Assembly (NCBI GenBank): GCA_964411505.1
Contig: CAYPLH010000051.1
Location: 1 to 28,098 of the forward strand
DNA: 28,098 nt
Reading direction: 5' to 3'
From: CAYPLH01 sp964411505
GTDB taxonomy: Bacteria; Bacillota; Clostridia; CAYPLH01; DUMO01
The notes beneath the pieces are model-generated. The model was not told where the DNA came from. It saw only the letters and a list, made by a program, of their open reading frames with translations, and ran no database searches. Below, in pieces: positions 1 through 6,914 of the stretch (position 1 is its first letter; every line of letters begins with the position of its first letter). The translations under genes were made by a program, and so were the position numbers.

Positions 1-104
1 CGTGGCGCATAAAGCTAAAAAAACATCCTGTTTTTTTCACGCATTTTTATATTCCGCTCACCGGGTTTTCTATCAAAATAAAGCCAATTGTTCTTTTTGC
101 TACA
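1..104 (-). repeat. Partial copy of palindromic MITE-like element, cut by window edge
   Basis: Reverse complement of the block at 6651-6756, differing at only about five of 104 positions. It keeps the perfect stem AAAAAAACA/TGTTTTTTT (17-25 and 29-37, loop TCC) and ends with TGCTACA at 98-104, which matches the TGTAGCA terminus of the other copy. The rest of the element lies outside the window. It sits just past the 3' end of the FAD protein gene. Confidence 0.85.
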
Positions 105-149
105 CCATACCATTTTTTATCATTATCATTAGTTTCTTCCAAGCTAACA

Positions 150-2150
150 CTAGCTGAATATTTTACCCTGTCTGTAATCATTCCAGACATTTTCAAACCA
201 GTTATCCTCGGTTGGGATTGGGCGTACAGGCTTCCATTCGCAGATACATTTTATATTTTCGCCAGAGATTGATAGCTCAACTTCACAGGTTTTATACTGC
301 ATTTCACCGCTGTCAAGTGAAAAACAGAATTCCTCTGAAAGTCCTTCTATAGGTAAAATACCTTCTCTATCTCTTACAAGGTAAGAGCCCCTACTGCGAC
401 CACCATTTTTGATGTATTCTTTAATTGCACTAAGATATGCAAATTGTGTAAGAAGGATATCCCTGTTTTTGAATGCTTCAGAAAGCTCAGTGGTTGATGT
501 AGCCCGTGTAACAGAGCTAAACTCATTAAGATCCTTGATACAATCCTGTATTGCCACTTCGACTGCTTCAGCTGATCTAATGTGTGCACCAGCTTTAGTC
601 ATACGTATTCTATATTTCTTTTTAAGCTCAAACACATCGGTATTAGTTTTGTTTGACATAATTGCGGTTATCAAGTTTAGTTTTCCAGATACGTCTTTTT
701 CAGCCTTGCTTGTAAACTCAGATACGCTCAAAGGCTCAGCTTTGTAGTTAGCAGTGATATATTGAGCAGCTCTCAGACTTCCAACCTGAGTTGAGTTAAG
801 AGCAGTGCCACCAGGCCTGTATACGCCAAAGGTACCGTTAACTTCACCTACCGGGAAGAAGTTTTGAAGATTGCTTTCCCACCAGCAATTTCCCATAAGA
901 CCGCCGTTGTTATGCTGAGCACATACCGCTATTTCAAGGTATTCGCTTGTTAAGTCAATTCCGTTATTTTTATAAAGATCAATGGCTGGTTGGTTCATCC
1001 TCTGTAATCTTTTTATAGGTGTTCCAAATAAAGCATTAGAGTTTTTAAGATAATTATTGCTCTCAGCACCGAGTAGTGAAAAATCAAACTCGTTGTCTTT
1101 GGTTGCACAGGATGGATTGTTCATGAAATCCATAAAAACCCTTCGTCCTTTTATTTGAGTTTCATTATATACCAGTATGTCAATAAGGGAAGAACCGAAG
1201 TTTTCTATTTTGCGAGGATCAAAAGGCCACTGGTATCCTTTTAGAAAAATAGCGTCCAGCATTTTTCCTGGCGAATCAAAGTACTCGTCAAGGAATTCTT
1301 TTTCGTCTTTACCATCAGCATTGGTGGAGACATAGCGCGGTATTACCTGCTGATAGGTTCCTGATAAGTTCCAGCGGAACTTTATAGATGCTATTCCATA
1401 TTGTGATTCGGTTAGATTTATTCCCCTTGCACCCGCTTCAAAAGCAATACCTGAGGCACCCGACTGGCTTTCCGGGTAGACCGAGGTAGAGTACATTCCA
1501 GCAGGACCTCCTGTAGCATAAATAATATTGGTGCAGTTAAACAATGCTACTTTTGGTTCATCTTTTGGGTTTATTTCCAGTGTAATAAGCCCTATTGCTT
1601 TTTTTTCGCTACCTGAACTGTCTGTAAGAATACCAATTACCTGATAACCGTCAAATATTTTTATCCCTTTTTGCTTAACTTGTTCTTCTAACTTTTCAGT
1701 CATGAATTTCGAGGTGAGCGGACCGGCAGAAGTTGCACGTTGTCTTGGGTCATGATCAGTTTTGTAGCCGATGTATTCACCGTATTTGTTATGGGGAAAC
1801 GGAACGCCAATACTAGCAAGCTTACAGAAGGATCTAGCTGAAAGTGCAGCTTCAACAAGCGCTATATCTCCATGCATGGATCCACCGTTAAAAAGTGTTT
1901 TAGCCATTTCTTCAACAGAATCAGGAGTATTGCCTGACAAAGTAAGTTTGTAGTAGGTTTGCTTGTCTGAGCCGGTATTTCGGGATGTACCCATATTTAT
2001 GCCTTCGGTCACTATGGCAATATCCTTTTGTCCTAAAGAATAGAGGGTATCTGCTGCGTTGAAGCCTGCAGCCCCTGTACCCACAATAATTGTGTTCAGA
2101 CTGTATACATCAACTTGTGTGCCATTTGTGTTAATAATATCCTTATGCAT
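150..2150 (-). CDS. FAD-dependent oxidoreductase, fumarate reductase/succinate dehydrogenase flavoprotein type
   Basis: A 666-residue soluble flavoprotein. A Rossmann dinucleotide-binding motif GTGAAG lies at residues 24-29 after a hydrophobic beta strand, and the FAD-contacting block near residues 430-465 (FFPVGEVNG, then RPGGTALNS) is typical of the SdhA/FrdA/aspartate oxidase superfamily. It probably transfers hydride between FAD and a C=C or C-O bond of an organic substrate; the substrate is unknown. No signal peptide, membrane segment, heme or Fe-S motif was seen, so this is not a classical membrane fumarate reductase. The start is the ATG preceded by AAAGGAGG. It is the last gene of a minus-strand operon after the OYE-type and SDR genes, separated from the SDR by 161 nt holding two hairpins. 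Confidence 0.85.
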   Translation of the reverse strand: MHKDIINTNGTQVDVYSLNTIIVGTGAAGFNAADTLYSLGQKDIAIVTEGINMGTSRNTGSDKQTYYKLTLSGNTPDSVEEMAKTLFNGGSMHGDIALVEAALSARSFCKLASIGVPFPHNKYGEYIGYKTDHDPRQRATSAGPLTSKFMTEKLEEQVKQKGIKIFDGYQVIGILTDSSGSEKKAIGLITLEINPKDEPKVALFNCTNIIYATGGPAGMYSTSVYPESQSGASGIAFEAGARGINLTESQYGIASIKFRWNLSGTYQQVIPRYVSTNADGKDEKEFLDEYFDSPGKMLDAIFLKGYQWPFDPRKIENFGSSLIDILVYNETQIKGRRVFMDFMNNPSCATKDNEFDFSLLGAESNNYLKNSNALFGTPIKRLQRMNQPAIDLYKNNGIDLTSEYLEIAVCAQHNNGGLMGNCWWESNLQNFFPVGEVNGTFGVYRPGGTALNSTQVGSLRAAQYITANYKAEPLSVSEFTSKAEKDVSGKLNLITAIMSNKTNTDVFELKKKYRIRMTKAGAHIRSAEAVEVAIQDCIKDLNEFSSVTRATSTTELSEAFKNRDILLTQFAYLSAIKEYIKNGGRSRGSYLVRDREGILPIEGLSEEFCFSLDSGEMQYKTCEVELSISGENIKCICEWKPVRPIPTEDNWFENVWNDYRQGKIFS

Positions 2151-2209
2151 TATAAACCTCCTTTTTATGTCACTTTTTTATGGATTATGTGCTTAAAAGC
2201 AGAAGCAAA

Positions 2210-2296
2210 GCACACATCAATTTCGATTGGTGTGCGAATTACGCAAGCATTTTATTAAATACTCTGAAAGTAGTGATTGAACCCACTACCAAGAGT
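2210..2296 (-). promoter_or_regulatory. Two hairpins between the SDR and FAD genes
   Basis: The 161-nt gap inside the operon holds two inverted repeats. The first (2210-2235) pairs GCACAC and CAAT with ATTG and GTGTGC around a four-base loop. The second (2261-2296) pairs ACTCT and GTAGTG with CACTAC and AGAGT. On the minus strand the distal hairpin is followed by a T-rich but interrupted tract, so it could be a weak attenuator or an mRNA processing or stability element that sets FAD gene expression apart from the upstream genes. The function is inferred. Confidence 0.5.
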
Positions 2297-2311
2297 GCTT
2301 GATAAAATATC

Positions 2312-3085
2312 TTACAGCTTTCTTATATGAAAGCCTCCATCTACATTTATAACCTGCCCTGTCGAGTAATCAAGTTTCCCTGAGCACATTGCAGAAACAG
2401 CGTTTGCAATATCTTCAGGATATCCCCATCTTTTTGTAGGCAAAATGCCTTCTGCTATGAGCCTGTCATATTTATCCTTAACTACCTTGGTCATATCTGT
2501 AAAAATAATACCTGGACGGATTTCATATACGAATATTCCGTATTCAGCCAGTCTGTCAGCAAAAAGAGTAGTTATCATACCTATACCGGCTTTTGAAATA
2601 CAGTATTCGCCCCTGTCAGTGGATGAAGTATACGCTGACATCGAGGATACATTGATTATTTTTGGTTTTATTCCCTCAATTTCAGATACTTCCTTTATCA
2701 TAATATTGGCAACCTGTTGTGAAAAGAAAAAAGTGCCTCGAAGGTTAATATTCATTACAAAATCAAAGCTTTCCTCTGTAGTTTCCAGAATATCCATACG
2801 CTTTTTAAGTCCTACTCCTGCATTATTTACATGGACATCAAGTCTTCCGTATTTTTGCATAACAGTGTCCAGCACTCTGGTTCTGTCTTCCCTTGATGTA
2901 ATATCTCCCTTCATATAAATAAGCTGTCTTCCTGTATCGGCAACTTTTTTTAAGTTGTCTGCAACTTGCGATTTTTCATGTACATCCATAATAGCTATAT
3001 CATATCCGTCTTTAGCCAGTTGTAATGCAATTCCATTTCCTATTCCTCTGCCTGCTCCCGTAATAAGCGCTGTTTTGTTTGACAT
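2312..3085 (-). CDS. Short-chain dehydrogenase/reductase (3-oxoacyl-ACP reductase-like)
   Basis: A 257-residue classical SDR. It shows the NAD(P)-binding TGAGRGIG motif at residues 9-16, the NNAG motif in the middle of the protein, and the catalytic Ser followed by YCISK (the YxxxK dyad). The C-terminal GQVINVDGG segment is typical of the FabG branch. It would interconvert a ketone and an alcohol using NAD(P)H. The ATG has AGGAGG upstream. It begins 43 nt after the OYE-type gene and is probably co-transcribed. The substrate cannot be read from the sequence; the setting between two flavoenzymes argues for a dedicated catabolic or reductive pathway rather than fatty acid synthesis. Confidence 0.88.
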   Translation of the reverse strand: MSNKTALITGAGRGIGNGIALQLAKDGYDIAIMDVHEKSQVADNLKKVADTGRQLIYMKGDITSREDRTRVLDTVMQKYGRLDVHVNNAGVGLKKRMDILETTEESFDFVMNINLRGTFFFSQQVANIMIKEVSEIEGIKPKIINVSSMSAYTSSTDRGEYCISKAGIGMITTLFADRLAEYGIFVYEIRPGIIFTDMTKVVKDKYDRLIAEGILPTKRWGYPEDIANAVSAMCSGKLDYSTGQVINVDGGFHIRKL

Positions 3086-3128
3086 AATATTTACCTCCTG
3101 TAATTTTTTGTTGATGGTTTTGTTTTAC

Positions 3129-4463
3129 TTATTTTTTTAATACATAGTTTTTATATATAGGTGCATAGACCTTTGCATCTCTTACTATGCATCCGATAGT
3201 ACCGCCTGCTCTCATAATATCGGTGCATTTTCCACACGCTATGCAGCATTTCTCTTTTTTCAAACCACCATTTGCAAGAATGTCTTTGGCAAATTCTGGA
3301 TATGCAAATGATTCGCGTCCATAACCTATCATTGTAGCCTTTCCATCATTAAGCGTACCTGCTGCAAGGTTTGGAGAAAATTGTCTCAGCCAGCTATAGC
3401 CGGTTCCGATTACTGCCATTTCGGGTACTGCTTTTTGAATTTCACCTGCACCGTTAACCAGTCTATCTACACCTACAAGCGGGTGTTCGTCAGGGACATA
3501 GCCGCCTTTGTCATAAGGTCTGTTGACATGTGGATTATAGTAAGGAGTTCCCATTGTAACATTAACTATACGAACGCCCCTGTCGTAAAGCATTTTTATA
3601 AGCTTAATAGGTTCAGAAAAATCTGGTTTGAGATAGTCTTCTTTATCAACTCCCCAACCATAGGGGTGGGGAATCCCATCATAAATATTAAGTCTTGTTG
3701 TTACAATAAAATCACTGCCAAGTCGTGATTTAACTCTGTCTATAACGTTAAGCAGGAACCTTGTTCTTCCTTCAAAGGTTTCACCGTAACGTCCTTTACG
3801 GGTAAATGAGGCCAGAAGACCGGAGTTTAAATATCTATGACAACATTTTATATCAACTCCCTGAAAACCTACCTTTTTAGCCAAGACTGCTGCATTTTCA
3901 AATATTTCCTCAAGCCTCTCAAGCTCATCATCGCTGATAATCGGCAGATCAGGGTCAATATTCTGCGCCTTGTCAAGATATGGGTTGTGACTTTCAAGTA
4001 CTGGAGCAGGCTTACCGTCAGGTTTGCTAAACCTTCCGGAGTGGGTAAGCTGCATTATATTAACCATATTAAAGTCATTTCCAAACTCACTCTTTGAATT
4101 TTTGACTATCATGTCATACAGTCTCTGAAAATCAGAGATGTTTTTTTCATTGAGCCAAAGCTGTCTTGCATAAGCACGACCTTCGTGTACTACTGCAACT
4201 GCTTCAAACCATAAAAGACCTGCGCCACCTTTTGAAAAACGCTCATATCTTCTTGTTGTGAGTTCGGCCGGGCTTCCGTCAAAATTGCCGTCACAACCTT
4301 CCATAGGATGAAAAGCTAGTGAATTTGGTATTTCATAACCATTGACACATAGTTTTTTTCTTAAGATTGAAAGGTCTTCGGAGAAATTGAGGTCTAGTCC
4401 CAATTTTTTCGAATCACTGATTACCTCATCCAGACTAGAATAGTTAAATTCCTTAAAACTCAT
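3129..4463 (-). CDS. NADH:flavin oxidoreductase, Old Yellow Enzyme/2,4-dienoyl-CoA reductase type with C-terminal Fe-S cysteines
   Basis: A 444-residue protein with an FMN-binding TIM barrel typical of the OYE family (HPMEG start of the barrel, GVDIKCCHRYL, GYGRESFAYPEF near the end). The C-terminus carries CxxCxxC followed after 11 residues by another Cys, resembling the 4Fe-4S cluster of 2,4-dienoyl-CoA reductase, but the usual C-terminal NAD(P)/FAD half of that enzyme (about 650 residues in total) is absent. It probably reduces an activated C=C bond. The ATG follows AAAGGAG. It is the first gene of the minus-strand operon, transcribed divergently from the AraC-type regulator. A TATAAT at 4485-4490 has no good -35 partner, which fits activator-dependent expression. 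Confidence 0.87.
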   Translation of the reverse strand: MSFKEFNYSSLDEVISDSKKLGLDLNFSEDLSILRKKLCVNGYEIPNSLAFHPMEGCDGNFDGSPAELTTRRYERFSKGGAGLLWFEAVAVVHEGRAYARQLWLNEKNISDFQRLYDMIVKNSKSEFGNDFNMVNIMQLTHSGRFSKPDGKPAPVLESHNPYLDKAQNIDPDLPIISDDELERLEEIFENAAVLAKKVGFQGVDIKCCHRYLNSGLLASFTRKGRYGETFEGRTRFLLNVIDRVKSRLGSDFIVTTRLNIYDGIPHPYGWGVDKEDYLKPDFSEPIKLIKMLYDRGVRIVNVTMGTPYYNPHVNRPYDKGGYVPDEHPLVGVDRLVNGAGEIQKAVPEMAVIGTGYSWLRQFSPNLAAGTLNDGKATMIGYGRESFAYPEFAKDILANGGLKKEKCCIACGKCTDIMRAGGTIGCIVRDAKVYAPIYKNYVLKK

Positions 4464-4705
4464 TTATACCGCTCCTTTATTAAAATTATAATACATCATG
4501 GTGAAATTAATAGCAGTGTTTTTACTTTAGCTACCTGTGAACTGTAACTTTATATGTTATACTTTTTATGTAGCCTTAGTACAAAGATTGAAGTCCTTGA
4601 TCCGCTATGGTATAATAAAATCATCTTTATTTGTAATTATATTATATGTACTTAATAGATTCTAGTATTTATTTGCGTAAAAATTAGCGTTTTTTGTGAT
4701 AGGGT

Positions 4706-4739
4706 TAAAGTTCACAATAGAATGCACTCGTGAACTTTA
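4706..4739. promoter_or_regulatory. Perfect 10-bp inverted repeat upstream of the AraC-type gene
   Basis: TAAAGTTCAC (4706-4715) and GTGAACTTTA (4730-4739) form a perfect inverted repeat with a 14-nt spacer, ending 8 nt before the ribosome binding site of the regulator. A related, interrupted copy (GTGAAC, four bases, ACTTTA) lies at 4537-4552, nearer the OYE gene. It could be an operator for the divergent regulator and operon, or an RNA hairpin in the leader. The role is inferred. Confidence 0.5.
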
Positions 4740-4762
4740 GTGTGACAGGGAGGAGTTTTACG

Positions 4763-5605
4763 TTGGAAGTAAAAAGTCAAAAGGAACAAGCAATTGACAT
4801 AGAGTATAATGAGACCGGGTATAGTATGGAAATGGAAGCACATTATCACAACTCCCATGAAATTATTTATGTATCCGGTGGTGCAGCCCTGTTCTGTATT
4901 AATGGCAAAGAATATGTCGTGTCCGAAAACAGTGTAATTTTTATCAGCAACTTTGAATCACATAATTTTAAAATAGTTAAATATCCTTATAGACGCTATT
5001 TTATTTTGATCAACCCGGAATACTTTTACCAAGCTATTGACGAGCCGGTGTTGGCATCACTTTTTAAGCAAAGACCCCAAGATTTTAGTCATGTGCTAAA
5101 ATTACATGATGCAGATAAAAAAATATGCAGTATGGTTAAGGATATGTATAAAGAAGTGGAGAATGGTGCTGATTTTATGCAGTCTGCACTGGGTTCCAAA
5201 CTTAAGCTTTTGTTTATAGAACTATATAGAAATCATCGTGAGTGTTTCCCACTGGCAAATCATGATAGCACTAATAATGTAATTTTTGAAATTCAGAAGT
5301 ATATTGATAATAATCTTTTGGAAGAAATAACGCTTAGGGAGCTTTCAAGTAAATTCTATACAGATATGTACTATCTGTCTCATCTTTTTAAGAAGGTTAC
5401 CGGGTTTACATTCAAAAAGTATCTTATTATTCAGAGACTTTCTCTTGCAAAAGATCTTCTTATTGAAACTGATTATGATATTACTTATGTGGCACATAAT
5501 TCAGGGTTTAATAATGTTAATCACTTTATTAGAATATTTAAAAAATATGAAGGTATAACGCCTTATCAATATAGAAAAAAGTTGCGCTCTGGTAAGAACA
5601 GTTAA
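4763..5605 (+). CDS. AraC-family transcriptional regulator
   Basis: About 280 residues. The N-terminal half has a cupin-like sensor region (HYHNSHEIIYVSGG near the start). The C-terminal 100 residues hold two helix-turn-helix motifs of the AraC/XylS family, ending in the signature GFNNVNHFIRIFKKYEGITPYQYR. The TTG at 4763 is preferred because GGGAGGAG lies 7 nt upstream; an upstream in-frame GTG at 4730 falls inside the inverted repeat and has no ribosome binding site. It is divergent from the three-gene redox operon and is likely its regulator, responding to the substrate or product. The ligand is unknown. Confidence 0.88.
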   Translation: MEVKSQKEQAIDIEYNETGYSMEMEAHYHNSHEIIYVSGGAALFCINGKEYVVSENSVIFISNFESHNFKIVKYPYRRYFILINPEYFYQAIDEPVLASLFKQRPQDFSHVLKLHDADKKICSMVKDMYKEVENGADFMQSALGSKLKLLFIELYRNHRECFPLANHDSTNNVIFEIQKYIDNNLLEEITLRELSSKFYTDMYYLSHLFKKVTGFTFKKYLIIQRLSLAKDLLIETDYDITYVAHNSGFNNVNHFIRIFKKYEGITPYQYRKKLRSGKNS

Positions 5606-5768
5606 GTAAAAAAGCTGGCAAATTGGAATACTAGATGTGATGAATTGTTTATTACTCATAAAAGGCACAGAGTGACTTTTATGTTGGAAAATACGCGTGC
5701 AGTTTAGGAAACAGCAAGCGTAGCTTGTGACAGGTGCAGGATGCATACGCAGGCATAAGGAGTTAATT

Positions 5769-5801
5769 TTGAAAGTTAAGTGGCATAGGTTTTTTATATG
5801 A
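5769..5801 (+). CDS. Possible 10-codon leader peptide coupled to the TauE/SafE pair
   Basis: AAGGAG at 5757-5762 lies six bases before a TTG that opens a ten-codon frame reading MKVKWHRFFI and ending in TGA at 5799-5801. That stop overlaps the ATG of the next gene (ATGA). The following gene has no convincing ribosome binding site of its own, so it may depend on translation of this short frame. It is too short for coding statistics, so it remains a proposal from layout. Confidence 0.4.
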   Translation: MKVKWHRFFI

Positions 5802-6172
5802 AGAAAAACAACACCATTTTAAGATATATAAAATATGTGATCATTGGAATTATTACCGGTGTGGCAAACGGGTTATTCGGTTCAGGTGGAGGGACTATTG
5901 CGGTACCTGCTATGGTACTTGTGCTTGGCGCTGATGAGCACAAAGCGCATGCAACAGCAATATCAATAATATTGCCTCTTACAATACTTAGCTCTGTGTT
6001 TTATTTAAGCAATAACTTTGTTGATTGGAGTATAACCTGGAAAGTTACAGCAGGTGGTGTTATAGGGGGATTTATTGGGGCAAAGCTTTTAAACATCTGC
6101 CCGGATAATATATTAAGAAAGGTGTTTGCTATTTTTATGATTATTGCAGCAATTCGTATGATTTTCTTTTAG
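5798..6172 (+). CDS. Half-size TauE/SafE family membrane protein, first of pair
   Basis: 124 residues with about four membrane-spanning segments. The first carries the glycine-rich family motif (GLFGSGGGTIAVPAM). Family members export sulfite, sulfonates or other small organic anions and are usually about 250 residues, made of two such repeats; this protein is one repeat. The stop is a clean TAG followed by a new ribosome binding site and a second half-size gene, so it reads as a genuine split gene rather than a sequencing frameshift. The two halves probably assemble into one transporter. The substrate is unknown; proximity to the redox operon may suggest export of a related anion. Confidence 0.82.
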   Translation: MKKNNTILRYIKYVIIGIITGVANGLFGSGGGTIAVPAMVLVLGADEHKAHATAISIILPLTILSSVFYLSNNFVDWSITWKVTAGGVIGGFIGAKLLNICPDNILRKVFAIFMIIAAIRMIFF

Positions 6173-6191
6173 ATCAATTGGAGGAAAAAGA

Positions 6192-6563
6192 TTGATTTTA
6201 TTTATAATAGGCATTATTTCAGGAATTATAAGTGGAATGGGGATGGGAGGAGGAGCTATTCTTATTCCTGCCCTTGTTATATTTATAAAGCCTGAACAGC
6301 ATGTAGCACAGAGTACAAATCTATTGTATTTTATACCCACTGCAATTATTGCTCTGATAGTACATATCAGAAATAAACACATTGATTTTAAAATGGCTTT
6401 GCCCATAATAATTACAGGTTTTTTAGGAGCATTTTTAGGATCGAAGCTTGCTCTTTCTCTTTCGGGAATGAGCCTTAAAAGATGGTTTGGAGTATTTCTT
6501 TTGTGTATGGGCGTGTATGAAATGTTCAGAAGGGGAACTGCTAAGAAGGAGGACAAAAAATAA
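6192..6563 (+). CDS. Half-size TauE/SafE family membrane protein, second of pair
   Basis: 123 residues, about four membrane-spanning segments, opening with the same glycine-rich repeat (GMGMGGGAILIPALVIF) as its upstream partner. It begins at TTG 6192 after GGAGGAAAAAG, 19 nt downstream of the first gene, so the two are surely co-transcribed. It corresponds to the second internal repeat of a full-length TauE/SafE transporter. The last residues (RRGTAKKEDKK) are strongly basic and probably cytoplasmic. Confidence 0.82.
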   Translation: MILFIIGIISGIISGMGMGGGAILIPALVIFIKPEQHVAQSTNLLYFIPTAIIALIVHIRNKHIDFKMALPIIITGFLGAFLGSKLALSLSGMSLKRWFGVFLLCMGVYEMFRRGTAKKEDKK

Positions 6564-6643
6564 CCTGCTGATGAGTGTTTGCATATACAGTTGTCAATCA
6601 GACATACAAAAATTTAATCCGCTTTTTTGAAAAAAGTTTTGAT

Positions 6644-6844
6644 GATATAATGTAGCATAAAGAACAATTGGCTTTATTTTGACAGAAAACTCGGTGAGTG
6701 GAATATAAAAATGCGTGAAAAAAACAGGATGTTTTTTTAGCTTTATGCGCCACGGATGGCGCATATAAAGCGTTAGCATTTTTATATTCTACGAACCGTT
6801 AGTTTTCAAAAAATAATTAGCCTGTTCTGTTGCTACACTATATC
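6644..6844 (+). mobile_element. Palindromic MITE-like element, complete copy
   Basis: About 200 bp with inverted ends GATATAATGTAGCA and, read inwards from the right, GATATAGTGTAGCA (13 of 14 match). The two arms are imperfect mirror images meeting at the central palindrome ATGCGCCA-CGGA-TGGCGCAT (6745-6764). The left arm alone has an extra perfect hairpin AAAAAAACA/TGTTTTTTT (6718-6738) that would act as a terminator-like stem. There is no reading frame inside. A second, inverted, roughly 95% identical copy lies at 1-104. Non-coding length, inverted ends and repetition suggest a MITE; no clear target duplication was seen. Confidence 0.75.
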
Positions 6845-6914
6845 CATCACAATCGAAAATGCGGATCAAAATTCAAAAAGTGATCGATAAACGAGATATT
6901 ATGCAAGTATACTA

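Noticed and set aside
4730..4762. In-frame GTG start for the AraC-type regulator
   Set aside because: It lies within the inverted repeat, has no ribosome binding site, and the TTG at 4763 has GGGAGGAG at proper spacing.
5700..5762. Possible decayed copy of the modular palindromic element before the TauE/SafE genes
   Set aside because: Only short scattered similarity (CAAGC/GCTTG stem, AGGATGCAT, CATAAGGAG); the diagnostic GGGAACC/GGTTCCC hairpin is absent.
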